Assembly (NCBI GenBank): GCA_028095005.1
Contig: CM051462.1
Span: 231,216,473-231,280,472 of the forward strand
Origin: Rhynchospora pubera
Lineage: Eukaryota; Streptophyta; Magnoliopsida; Poales; Cyperaceae
Length of the DNA stretch: 64,000 bases
Direction: 5' to 3'
The position numbers and the translations under genes were made by a program. The notes under the pieces are model-generated. The model worked only from the letters and a program-made list of their open reading frames with translations. It was not told the origin of the DNA and ran no database searches. Positions 26,301 to 35,059 of this stretch are shown in pieces (positions within the stretch are counted from its first letter, which is position 1; each line of letters opens with the position of its first letter).

Positions 26301-27131
26301 ATAAGGTCCTTTTCGACTCACATGAAAAGCTTTTCCAGATGCACCCCGATGGTAATAGTAGACCCCATCTTTTTGCTCACCCACACCAATCAGCGTCCTC
26401 GTATTGTGGTCCTGAATAAGACAAAGCTCATTAGTAAATGTAACAAGACAATTTTTGGTGGTGACTAACTTGCTAATAGAAATAAGGTTGCATTCCAAGC
26501 TAGGAACATATAACACCCTTTCAAGAACAAAACCTTCACTCAAGACAACATCCCCTTCGTGTTGGGCCACTGTTTGCTCTCCATTTGGAAGTCCAACAGC
26601 TGTGGGATTTATAGTACAAATATTATGAAGGCAAGCAAAATCGCCTGTCATGTGATGGGATGCTCCACTATCGAGTATCCAATCCAACTCTGGTTTCTTA
26701 CCACTGAACTTTTCATTAGATGCACCTTCATTGGATGCACCTGCATCAGACTTAGCTATAATAGCTATGATTTGTTGAACCTGGTAATCAGAAAGACCAG
26801 GTATTGAGACTGCACTCGATGCGCCTGCACTCGATGCACCTGCACCGGATGCGCCTGCACTCGATGCGCCTGCACCGGATATGCCTGCACTATGAACTGC
26901 ATTTGCATAGGCATGTACACGGCCTCTTCCACCTTCTCCACCGCTTCGTCCTTCACGACCTCCACTGCGAGCTCGACCCCAGGCTCCCGTCAACACGCAG
27001 GAGTTAATCATGGTTCCAGGGTTATCCGACGGGTAAATAAAAAAAGGAGACGATCCATCAATAAGTTTGGATGAAGTCACCGATCCTTCGGCACCTATGC
27101 CCCTGCCATCACCATTGCCGTCGCCTGCCAT
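23280..27131 (-). CDS. Ty1/copia polyprotein lacking most of gag
   Basis: An uninterrupted 1283-residue frame. The first ~49 residues look like the start of a copia Gag (HPSD-like YPSDNPGTM, then LTGA). The sequence then jumps to the Arg/Gly-rich segment that normally follows the zinc knuckle, so the Gag core and CCHC finger are missing. Next come an Ala/Gly/Ser hexapeptide repeat (~80-107), the protease (WILDSGASHH, Asp154), the pre-integrase zinc-finger region, integrase (TPQQNGRVERKH), a SAPASGQ-type repeat linker, reverse transcriptase (YVDD) and RNase H (CDSDWA, SSAEAEYRSMA). The C-terminus reads into the 3' LTR. Enzymatic motifs look intact; packaging would need Gag from elsewhere. Confidence 0.93.
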   Translation of the reverse strand: MAGDGNGDGRGIGAEGSVTSSKLIDGSSPFFIYPSDNPGTMINSCVLTGAWGRARSGGREGRSGGEGGRGRVHAYANAVHSAGISGAGASSAGASGAGASSAGASSAVSIPGLSDYQVQQIIAIIAKSDAGASNEGASNEKFSGKKPELDWILDSGASHHMTGDFACLHNICTINPTAVGLPNGEQTVAQHEGDVVLSEGFVLERVLYVPSLECNLISISKLVTTKNCLVTFTNELCLIQDHNTRTLIGVGEQKDGVYYYHRGASGKAFHVSRKGPYDLWHQRMGHPSRQITLLLAGFNNNNVSKDVCEICMKAKQTRDVFPDSLNKASHSFDLIHCDIWGPYRVGSHCGAHYFLTIVDDHTRAVWVYLMAEKSETGHLLKSFCKMVQTQFGVTVKCVRSDNGLEFQSHHMKQFYAEFGILHQTSCVFTPQQNGRVERKHRHILNVARALRFQANLPLEFWGECVLSAAYLINRTPTQVLSNKTPYELLFGKAPSYAAVRNFGCLCYIKSRTSDKFESRSRKCAFVGYPYGKKGWKVFDLETQEFIISRDVVFCEDVYPFSEMASENAPASGLSSQNAPRMGQSDDAVFIQLENNRRTAEYLLDSERVEARGSSHVFYDSKSINDQSAPISSLSAPALSGESAPASGQSAPASSGESAPASGQSAPASGQSAPASSGESAPASSQSAPASEQVAPRRSRHPPVRLQDYICYTAKCDPSYAHPTSAATSGTPYPIAHYVNCDKFSLAHRKFLAAVTAKKEPEHFGEAMQDNNWRKAMQTEIEALERNNTWSIEDLPSNKKAIGCKWVYRIKYNSDGSVERYKARLVVLGNRQVEGIDFKETFAPVAKMVSVRTFLAVAVAKDWELHQMDVHNAFLHGDLHEEVYMRLPPGFASKYPGKVCRLRKSLYGLRQAPRMWFSKLTEALQVYGFTQSYADYSLFTMKKGDVFLAILVYVDDLVIAGNNSEAIVQFKQYLSRTFYMKDLGALKYFLGIEIARNPTGLYLCQRKYTLDIVAECGLLGGKPVAFTIEQNHNLSIASGKPMEDPERYRRLIGRLIYLTITRPDLCYSVHILAQFMHAPLDVHYDAAIRVMHYLKGSPGQGILLSANSDLTLYGYCDSDWATCPLTRRSLTGYFVMLGTSPISWKTKKQHTVSRSSAEAEYRSMATTACELTWLKAFLQSLGVSHAQPMKLMCDSQAALHIAANPVFHERTKHIEIDCHFVRDQIQAGYIIASHVRTNEQLADIFTKALGKRQFHYLLGKLGILNLHAQLEGEYYGNNLRDKIS

Positions 27132-27150
27132 GAGATCTCCGTGCGTTAGG

Positions 27151-27162
27151 GCTCTGATACCA
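27151..27162 (-). promoter_or_regulatory. Primer-binding site of copia element 1
   Basis: On the minus strand TGGTATCAGAGC, complementary to the 3' end of initiator tRNA-Met, immediately next to the inner edge of the 5' LTR and 20 bp before the start codon. Confidence 0.9.
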
Positions 27163-27363
27163 TAACAAGAAACAGAATATGGAGCAATGTTTTTATTGAT
27201 TTTCTCTGTGTTTTTACAAAAGACATTACATAGCTATATACTTACATACAAAAACAGCATATAATCTTTCTACATCTTTCTATATGTTGAAATAAATCTT
27301 TCTAAATATCCTAAATTGCTTGATATCTTTAGCTAATCTTGTCCCTCAAGTTATTTCCGTAAT
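27163..27363 (-). repeat. 5' LTR of copia element 1
   Basis: A 201-bp short LTR (element orientation ATTACGG...CTTGTTA), of which 144 bp are duplicated exactly at 23171-23314. The expected TG...CA ends are absent; the first two bases appear mutated in both copies. Confidence 0.8.
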
Positions 27364-27386
27364 AAGTGCTGCTAGATCGACGGAAG
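27364..27386. repeat. 23-bp flanking duplication (right copy)
   Basis: Exact copy of 23151-23173. The pair brackets copia element 1 and marks a single pre-insertion site inside the larger TIR element. Confidence 0.9.
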
Positions 27387-27757
27387 GAGAGAGCCAGAGA
27401 TGAGTGAGAGATAGAGAGAGAGGGAGAGATGTGTCGATCGTGTTAGAGCTGAGCCCAGTAGTAAATCGAGCTTCTCTGAGAGGAGGTAGAAGAGGCAGTG
27501 GCGGAGAGTGGAGGCAGCGGTGGAGAGAGAAGGCAGGGTTCGTACAGAGGCAGCGGCTAGGATTTGGGTTTGATTTTGTCAAGAGCCGTGGGGTGGGGAG
27601 CTGTGGATTTAAGAAGATAGACAGAAAAAATTAAAAACTAGCGGAGAGATCAGGATATCAGCGTCTCTATCTCAGCCTCTCATCTAAATGTTCTGCACAA
27701 ATATTGAAGAGATCCGATGTCACAAAACTGCTGTGCATATTGCCTCACTTCTATATT

Positions 27758-28153
27758 GAGAATGACTAACGTGCCATCGATGGCACGGAGGGTCCCGTGC
27801 CATCAAGTCATTTTTCGAGATCCAAAATTCAAATGGTCAATCCAAACCGTTCAAGTTGTTCTCCATATTGAAATATCTTTGGAGACCAAATTTTATATTT
27901 TTTCGAATTTTTTTGCTATTTATTTTGATATTTTTAAAAACATTATGATTAGAGTATTTCAGGCCCTCTAATTTAAAAATATCATAATAAATAGCAAAAA
28001 AATTCAAAAAAACGTAAAATTTGGTCTCCAAAGGTATTTGAATATTTTGATCAACTTGAACGGTTTGGATCGACCGTTTGACTTTTGAATTTCAAAAAAC
28101 GAGTCGATAGAAAATTGATGGCACGTGCCATCGATGGCGCGTTAGCCATTCTC
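27758..28153. mobile_element. Fold-back MITE, GATGGCAC palindrome type (copy 1)
   Basis: 396-bp near-palindrome. Ends GAGAATGACTAACG and CGTTAGCCATTCTC are inverted. Subterminal perfect palindromes GTGCCATCGATGGCAC (left) and GATGGCACGTGCCATC (right). The core carries CAATCCAAACCGTTCAAG and its inverse. It abuts the large TIR element on the left and a (TA)n tract on the right. A second copy of the family lies at 32450-32846. Confidence 0.88.
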
Positions 28154-28157
28154 AATA

Positions 28158-28162
<5 letters not shown>

Positions 28163-28210
<48 letters not shown>
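28163..28210. repeat. (TA)n microsatellite
   Basis: About 48 bp of alternating TA between two MITEs. Confidence 0.97.
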
Positions 28211-28212
<2 letters not shown>

Positions 28213-28610
28213 ATTGCTAAAATGCTATGCATAGCATAGATGCCTTTCGTGCTACAGATTCATTCTTGCATTTCATGCTTCAAACAACCGATCCAAACCG
28301 TTCATTATCTTCTTCATATTGAAATCTCATTAGAAACCAAATTTTACATTTTTTTGAATTTTTTTACTATTTTTCTCATATTTTTGAAAATACTTAATCT
28401 AATAAATTCTGGACCCTTCAATAACAGTGATTTTAAAAAATCTGAGAAAAATAGTAAAAAAATTTAAAAAAAATGTAAAATTTGATTTCTAATGAGATTT
28501 CAATGTGTAGAAGATAATGAACGGTTTGGATCGGTTGTTTGAAACATGAAATGAAATAACGAATCCGTAGCACGAAGTGCATCCGTACTATGCATAGTAT
28601 TTTAGCAATC

Positions 28611-28611
<1 letters not shown>
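28211..28611. mobile_element. Fold-back MITE, ATGCTATGCATAGCAT palindrome type
   Basis: 401-bp near-palindrome with ends GGATTGCTAAAATGCTATGC and GCATAGTATTTTAGCAATCC. The subterminal palindrome ATGCTATGCATAGCAT lies 9 bp from the edge. The core motif CGATCCAAACCGTTCA is shared with neighbouring MITEs. (TA)n tracts lie on both sides. Confidence 0.88.

Positions 28612-28675
<64 letters not shown>
28612..28675. repeat. (TA)n(GA)n microsatellite
   Basis: About 30 bp of TA followed by about 32 bp of GA, between two TIR elements. Confidence 0.97.
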
Positions 28676-28678
<3 letters not shown>

Positions 28679-31058
28679 GCTATTGTCCTTTGGATAGGAC
28701 TGAAGGGTTTTCCTATCCAGTTTCAGGCCATGGGATCGCTGTAAGATTTGTGCGTCGATTTAAATTGAAGGTTCAGATTCAGGCGCTGATGAGATTTAGA
28801 TAGTTAAAATGTTTCCGTTTCCTTCTTATTTCTCCGTTACTCCTCTCTGTATATCAAAATAAACCATCTCCATTGCTGAATCGTGCTCTCTTCTCTCTCT
28901 CTTAATCGAAGAAAATTGCAAAACCTAGATCGAAGCAAATCGAAGGCGATCCCGCAACTATATTTCCTTTTCTACCGATCCTCCTTCTTTAGCAGTTTAT
29001 GCCTCCTTTTGACCTTTTCTCGAGACGGGAAGAAACCCTTGACGGAGCTCCAACAGTTTCTACGTCGCCTCTCTCTCCGCCTCTCTGCTTCCCATTCGTG
29101 ATAGGTTCTTGTACTTTCTCTATCCATCTATCGTTTACTGCCTCAAAATCCTAGGTCATTTCAATTTTCGGTTGTAAATTTCAATTTCGTCGTCAATTTT
29201 TTTTTTTTTTTGTGGCAGCAATACAAGGGAAGATTTCATTAAATTGTTGTTTAGAATGAAATTGAACCAGCTGATGTTGAAATTTTTTGTGTTATATTTG
29301 TGTTTTTAGCCATTGCTTTCTCTAAAATGATAACTCATCAGGCATTAATACAAATTGCTAAACCTAGTACTTTATCTTGGGTCCAGATCGACCATTGACA
29401 GGGATTTAAGCTTTAATATCTTTTTTAAAAAGCTTCATTGGAAACTTCAAGTTAAAGTTCATTAATTGTGCTCTTCAAGTTAAAGCAACAGGTCAGCACG
29501 ATCAAGCAGGAGGTGCATTACCAGCTGGAGACTGCTTGCCAGACACGCCGCCTAGTCCAGGTCTGTACCCATTTGCTCTATGGTTCAGTTTCATACTTAG
29601 ATTAGATCCTTTCCGGTCAGATTGGTTTCTAGAATTTGACTTGACACAATAAGTCACCACCTGCAATTATTCAAGCAATAATGTATGTACATAGACATCT
29701 AAGTAATAATGTATCTCTAAGTAAAATATCTACATAGACATCTTTCTTCAGGAAAATGTGACCTGACTTTGACAATGCTTTGTCCCTATTGAATTTTTTC
29801 TCAAATGAACTTCTGATCTTAATGCAAAAAATTATTCAGGGAATAGCTTCACGGTTAAAGAAGCTCCACATTGCTAGACTCAATAATGCCATAAACTTGA
29901 GCACAGTGGTGGCTGTGCTGATTGCCACAATTGCATTTGCTGCAATCTTCACCGTGCCAGGTCAATATGCAACGTCAGACAATGGTGAAACGAATATCTC
30001 CCACTAGCATTGTTTATATCACTAGCAGTGGTGGTGGTCCAGACATCTGTGGTGGTGATAGAGAGCCGCACGAAGAAGCAGATGGTTGCGATCGTCAATA
30101 AGTTGATGTGGCTTGCGTGTGTGTTTATCAGTGTTGCCTTTTTGGCTCACTCTTTTATTGTGGTTGGCAAGGATGAGTAATGGCTTGCTCTCTTTCATTT
30201 TGGCTCTCTCTTTTATTGTGGTTGGATGTTTGTATTGCTTATTAAAATGTATGTTGCTTGTATTTAATTATACTCGTTAGTTTAATGTAGATTATGCCTT
30301 GCAGGTTGCAACAGTACATATCTACCTGGTTACATACAGTAAGATCAAATTTGCAAAAGTCAATAACCTAATTGGCTCGGTTTAGATGGGTGTCAAGATA
30401 TTAAACTTGACACAATGCAATTTTACAAGAATAAGGATTAAATTGTAGAAGTTACAAACAACTCTCGCTAAACCCCTTGTATGATATCTCTCTGAAATTA
30501 GTTCTTTTCATTGTTCAGCTTATCAAAAGACAGTGTAATGAATAATTGAAACATATGCTTATGGGTGTGAAATTACAAGAGAAAAGAACACTATAAATTG
30601 ACTAATAAACCAACAAACTAAAGCTTTGAGTGGTTTAGCATATGAGAGAAAGGGTTTCAGGCCAGTCTAGGATTTTAGTCCAAAAATTCAGGGAATTTGA
30701 AAGAGAGATTGCGAGATAACCTGACTTTTGAAAGAGAGATTTGACGAGATGAATTCCTTTCTTTATGTGCAGAGAGAGATTTTGAGAGAGTTGTGAGATG
30801 GAGAGGTGGCCAGCGTACAGATTTTGAGAGAGGCATAGAGGGAGTAACGGAAATTTTTAACCTGAGATTGTACGGAGGCGTGCGGTTTCTGGAGACGGAG
30901 ACAGAGGGAGTAACGGAAAATTTTAATGCAGAAATTCTTTTCAGCGCATCCATCCCGACCTCACATCTATCTCTGAGCACGAATCTTGAAGCGACCCAAT
31001 GGTCTAAAACTGAATAGGAAAACTCTTCGGTCCTATTCAAAGGACAATAGTCATTCTC
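28672..31058. mobile_element. TIR element carrying a captured gene fragment (Pack-type)
   Basis: 2387 bp with inverted ends of about 80 bp: GAGAATGGCTATTGTCCTTT at the left and its near-inverse at the right (AAAGGACAATAGTCATTCTC). The outer part holds GGATAGGA/TCCTATCC hairpin arms. The inner part (AAGATTTGTGC / AAGATTCGTGC) is shared with the next element. No transposase is visible. The interior contains a spliced fragment of an ankyrin/PGG-domain gene (29492-30180), which makes this a Pack-MULE-like capture. (TA)n/(GA)n tracts lie on both sides, so target duplication cannot be judged. Confidence 0.8.
29492..30180 (+). pseudogene. Captured 3' fragment of an ankyrin/PGG-domain protein gene
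   Basis: Exon-like 29492-29560 reads VSTIKQEVHYQLE... and continues after a 279-bp GT-AG intron (29561-29839) into GIASRLKKLHIARLNNAIN, then VVAVLIATIAFAAIFTVPGQ. This is the PGG-domain transmembrane region of plant ankyrin-repeat membrane proteins (ITN1/ACD6-like group). A stop follows at 30005-30007. The family's next membrane segment resumes in another frame at 30013 (FISLAVVVVQTSVVV) and runs to a stop at 30178-30180, so a short stretch was lost with a frameshift. No ankyrin repeats are present. Retention of an intron indicates capture as DNA rather than as cDNA. Confidence 0.85.
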
Positions 31059-31090
31059 TCTCTCTCTATATATATATATATATAGATATA
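31059..31090. repeat. (CT)n(TA)n microsatellite
   Basis: Simple-sequence spacer between two TIR elements. Confidence 0.95.
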
Positions 31091-32408
31091 GAGAATGGCT
31101 ATACTACTATGCATATGCAAACACCTCTTGTAGGCTAGTTTTTTAAACTGTCTGATTTTTCAAGATTCGTGCTAAGATGCTAAGCAAAGGCTGAGATGTG
31201 TGCGCTGATCTCTCTTTCACTTCTATATTTTCCGTCTCCTTTGTTGTTAAGCCTCCGTCTGTCGATCTCTCACGTATAAACAAGTCGCGTCTCTCTCTCC
31301 GTTGCAACATATCGGCCAGCCAAAAAAAAAAAGAAAAGCGCTCGGCTGAAACCCTAGCCTGGGTCGCCTCCGCTTGATCGCCTCTCTCAAAGCAACTCGA
31401 TCAGATCGGCGTCTCAATCAGCACCGACGTCTCAATCAGGCCCGACGAACAGACCTTGAACAGTCTATCGAACAGCACCGACGGAGGTATTACTTTATAA
31501 TGTAGAACCACAAGAGGCAAACTATCGGGAAATCCTTGTTTCATTTAGTTTCAGTCAATTGTAACAGTTAATTGAAGTGATGACTTTTGACCCTATTTTG
31601 GGAAATTTAAAATATGCCAACTTTAGTTAAAATTTATGTGCGAAATTTCACTTATGTTAAGGTCAATTAACTCACCATGGAGCTTCTTATCCATGTATTT
31701 GAGAATAAACCAAAACATTAAACAAATTAGTTCTTCCAATCATGGTTTAAAGAATTACAAATACAAGAACACAAAGCGAGCAAGAAAGAAGGAGAGGAGA
31801 GAATATCAAATGAAAGTACATGGAGAGGAGAAACCTTTTCAGAAATTCACCGGGATTAAACCAAAATTGAAGATTTAACAAGATTAGGTTCCGTAAAATT
31901 AGAGGGAAAGGAACTTGCCAGATCGTAAGAGGAAGAAGGGAAGGAATGACACGGCGATGGAGCGATTTAGGCGCAGTGAAAGTGAAGTCGATCTGTGGCA
32001 AGGACCAACGTTTGCTTGGGTTTTGCGAACACCAGTGGAGATTTAGGCGCAATAGAGGGGTCCCAAAAGTTAATTGCGATTTTGAGGAGTCTCTACTGCC
32101 AAATCGCGGAGACGGCCGCCACAAGAGGAAGCGAAGGCGAAAGGAGGCGGAGAGAGCGAGATGATAGGTTTTCTGTTCAAATGAGAAGGAAGGGAGAGGG
32201 AGACGATTCTGAGGAAAGACGAACGGAAGTAGAAGGGAGACGGAGAGGAATTAAACAGAAGGAACGGAAAAATTGAAAGAAACGGAGCCTCAGCGCTTAA
32301 ATCCAATCCATAGGATATAATATCCGCACGGATCTTGAAACAATCCAACAGTCTAAAAAACTAGCCTACAAGAGATGTTTGCATATGCATAGTAGTATAG
32401 CCATTCTC
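31091..32408. mobile_element. TIR element, 1.3 kb, TGCATATGCA palindrome type
   Basis: Ends GAGAATGGCTATACTACTAT and the exact inverse ATAGTAGTATAGCCATTCTC, followed by inverted TGCATATGCAAACA and CTTGTAGGCTAGTTTTTTA; TIRs of about 85 bp. The inner word CAAGATTCGTGC matches the element at 28672. The interior resembles a gene leader (CT-rich, an AAACCCTAG phrase) but no known protein is recognisable. ORFs at 31636, 31747, 31946, 31995 and 32070 match nothing I know. Confidence 0.8.

Positions 32409-32411
<3 letters not shown>

Positions 32412-32449
<38 letters not shown>
32412..32449. repeat. (TA)n microsatellite
   Basis: About 38 bp of alternating TA between two elements. Confidence 0.96.
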
Positions 32450-32452
<3 letters not shown>

Positions 32453-32846
32453 GATGGCTAACGCGCCATCGATGGCATGTGCCATCAATTTTCTATTGAC
32501 TCATTTTTTCAAGATCCAAAATTCAAACGGTCGATCCAAACCGTTCAAGTTGATCACAATATTGAAATATCCTTGGAGACCAAATTTTACAATTTTTCAA
32601 ATTATTTTGCTATTTATTATGATATTTTCAAATTGGAGGGTCTGAAATACTCTAATCGTAATAATTTTAAAAGTATCATAATAAATAGCAAAAAAATTCG
32701 AAAAAATGTAAAATTTTGTCTCCAAGGATATTTCAATATGGAGAACAACTTGAATGGTTTGGATTGACCATTTGAATTTTGGATATCGAAAAATGACTTG
32801 ATGGCACGGGACCCTCCGTGCCATCGATGGCACTTTAGCCATCCTC
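32450..32846. mobile_element. Fold-back MITE, GATGGCAC palindrome type (copy 2)
   Basis: 397 bp, same family as 27758-28153 but in opposite orientation. Ends GAGGATGGCTAACGCGCC and TTTAGCCATCCTC, the same GCCATCGATGGC palindromes, and the same AT-rich core with GGTCGATCCAAACCGTTCAA. (TA)n lies on both sides. Confidence 0.88.
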
Positions 32847-32999
32847 TATATATATATATATAATTATATATATAAAAAGTTTAATACGACCGTTTTCATT
32901 TTAATCCAAAGTTTATTTCCACTCAATATTTTTCTCTGGTAGATATGGCGCCCAATGTTGGTAAGGATTTACAATGAATTTATAAAAATATTTTACTGA

Positions 33000-34383
33000 G
33001 GTAAAAACCTATAGTCTGAAACCGGCTTGCGCAATTCTCGTCTCCACAATCAATTCTTGTTGGTAAGCATCTGCAATAGGCCCGACAACATTTTTAAGTG
33101 TTTTGCGGATGATACTCTTTTTAATATATACATTACTAGCTAGCTTAGAATTTCTTCTAATATATAAAGAAACATATCATACCATTCAAGCGAGCATTCT
33201 GGCTATATAGCAAGCATAAGTGCATAACTACAAGCATCCTGAATGTTCTCTGTTGCAAAACTAATTAAAAAAAATTAAATTTCAAAATCCATTGATTATA
33301 AATATGCTACATATATGGAAAGTAAAAAACATATAATTAGTTTGTTAAGAAAAATAAGTCCTTATAATAACAGAGATCAGCGCACACCCACCTGATGTAT
33401 TTGATCACGCTGAATTGCATGCAAACAAAAATTCAATATAATCTATTCAAAATTAAAAAGTAACTAAAATATAAAGTGCAATTAATGTTTTTCAATCGAG
33501 CATTTTGAAATAAAAGATTTAATAACTACTGCCCCTTATGGCGCCATCATATTATTGTAAATATGATAACTTTGAGTTTCATTTAAGATTTATGATAAGA
33601 ATATCTGCCTCCACTTTCACAAATTGTATGGTCAAGATTAGAGGTGTCAAACGTGGTTAACGGAAACAAAATAGGAGATTTTGTTTATCGTGCCACAAAT
33701 AAAATAGTACGATTTCGTCGTTTCGTTAATTGTTCTCTTTAATGAAACAGTAAACGACATGTACAAAATATGAGATTTCCATAAACGGCATGTGTTATTT
33801 CGTTCTAGCTCCCGTTTCTCTTGTTGTTCTATTATCCGGAACGTAAGAATTAGCACTGCTACTAACTGTTTCGTTACCATTTCACGATGAAACGGTAGCC
33901 GTTGACAGGCCTAGTTAAGATATGCCTACCAAACAATATATATACTGTATATCAACATAACATTATTGTCCAGATAGTTCACCAACTAAAATTAGGGCTT
34001 TATAGAAAAATCCAAAAATAATTTAGCAGCACGCGTATTGTAATATTTGCCCTGATTGAATCAGCCATGGTATTACGGTCGTTCCCGTAGTAATTTGACA
34101 TGGCAGTTCGCATGATTTCGGTGTCCCATACCTTCAACAAAAACATGTGTTGTGTTAGTATGTGCAAAAGAAAGAAAAATAAAATGGTACACTTTAATTT
34201 GTTGTCACTTTGTAAGAAAAGTAAAATATTTTCACTCACTGAATGAAGGTTAGTCTTCATATTATACCAATACTCGGTAATTCTTTTACCTCCTTCATCG
34301 GTTGTAAATCCAACATGAAGAGGTTGGTGTACGTACGTCTCCCATGAAATGCGCAAAAAACATCAGTGCTTGAGTTAAGTTAT
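33000..34383 (-). pseudogene. S1/P1-type nuclease gene remnant
   Basis: Minus-strand exon-like blocks match plant bifunctional S1/P1 endonucleases (PF02265, senescence-type nucleases that cut single-stranded nucleic acid with zinc). Block 34383-34240 reads NLTQALMFFAHFMGDV, then HQPLHVGFTTDEGG after a 4-bp duplication that breaks the frame inside the zinc-ligand motif. It ends at a good GT donor (NLHS). Block 34131 to about 34034 resumes VWDTEIMRTAMSNYYG. Weaker matches follow at about 33200-33250 and 33020-33068 (VETRIAQAGFRL, then a stop). The N-terminal exons are missing and a hAT-like MITE sits in the middle. It lies downstream of, and on the same strand as, the TH1-domain gene. Not functional as read. 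Confidence 0.8.
33639..33913. mobile_element. hAT-like MITE (copy 1)
   Basis: 275 bp with ends TAGAGGTGTCAA and TTGACAGGCCTA, flanked by an 8-bp duplication with one mismatch (GTCAAGAT at 33631-33638, GTTAAGAT at 33914-33921). Eight-base duplications are typical of the hAT superfamily. The inside is full of CGTTTCGTTAA/AAACGG words, as in the copy at 57166. It interrupts the nuclease pseudogene. Confidence 0.82.
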
Positions 34384-35059
34384 CTAAAATGAAAACATTA
34401 GTTGAGGAAAAAAAAAGTGTTTTTTTGTTATTTTTAAATGAAAACATCAGTGCTTTGTGATTAATTAGGTGTAGATCGGAATAAGCAAATATATGCAATC
34501 GTTTTCCCAATTTCGCCCCAGCAAGTTTGGCAAGTAAGAAGAAATATTCAGTTCACCATAACAATGCTAAGTCTGGCACTACTACCTTTGTATGTAGTTA
34601 AAGAAATAGTAAAGGCTAAGTTGGAAGAACAATAATTCTATCACGTTTTGCCAAAATTTAGTGACAAATTTTCATGTCTAGATAAGAGAAATGATAATGT
34701 ATCGTGCGGATAATTCTCTTTGAAAGATGGTACTGAAAAAGGACAATGCTCTCATTTCATCTATCTCTATGAAGAAAAAGAGGAGGAAAAAAAAAACAGA
34801 AGATAAATTAAACAAAAATCAAAGTACCAAAGTATTCACAATATTGGCAAATTATTATTAACGAAACTTGAACACTTAAAATTATGTTGCACTGTAAGGG
34901 AGCAATATATAGGTGAAATACTAAGAAAAATATCAACTATTTCCCAAAAAAAAAAAAGGAAAAAAAATATGAAACTTGAACACTTAAAATCGTGCTTAGC
35001 TTCCAAAAATATATGTGCAATCTATAAGAACTCTCTTCTTTTTTAGAGCGAGCTGCAGG
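34384..35059. other. Spacer between pseudogene and TH1-domain gene
   Basis: AT-rich DNA. The expected upstream exons of the nuclease were not found here. It would contain the 3' UTR and terminator of the minus-strand gene ending at 35060; no clear poly-A signal was assigned. Confidence 0.4.

Larger units (their letters stand above)
21608..27757. mobile_element. Large TIR element interrupted by a MITE and a copia element
   Basis: Inverted terminal repeats of about 130-150 bp: left 21608-21770, right about 27625-27757, both containing GAGGCAATATGCACAGCAG and GAACATTTAGATGAGAGGC (in opposite orientation). Subtracting the inserted copia element and the MITE at 21833 leaves about 1.5 kb without a recognisable transposase, with untranslated-leader-like CT-rich DNA at both ends. 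The inner TIR word (GGATCTCTTCAATATTTGCGC) resembles that of the elements at 28672 and 31091, so the three are related. The right end abuts the next MITE, so that boundary is approximate. Confidence 0.75.

Noticed and set aside
31636..32348. Coding gene inside the 1.3-kb TIR element
   Set aside because: Overlapping short ORFs in several frames, Arg/Glu- or Ser/Pro-rich, none recognisable; looks like captured leader DNA at most.
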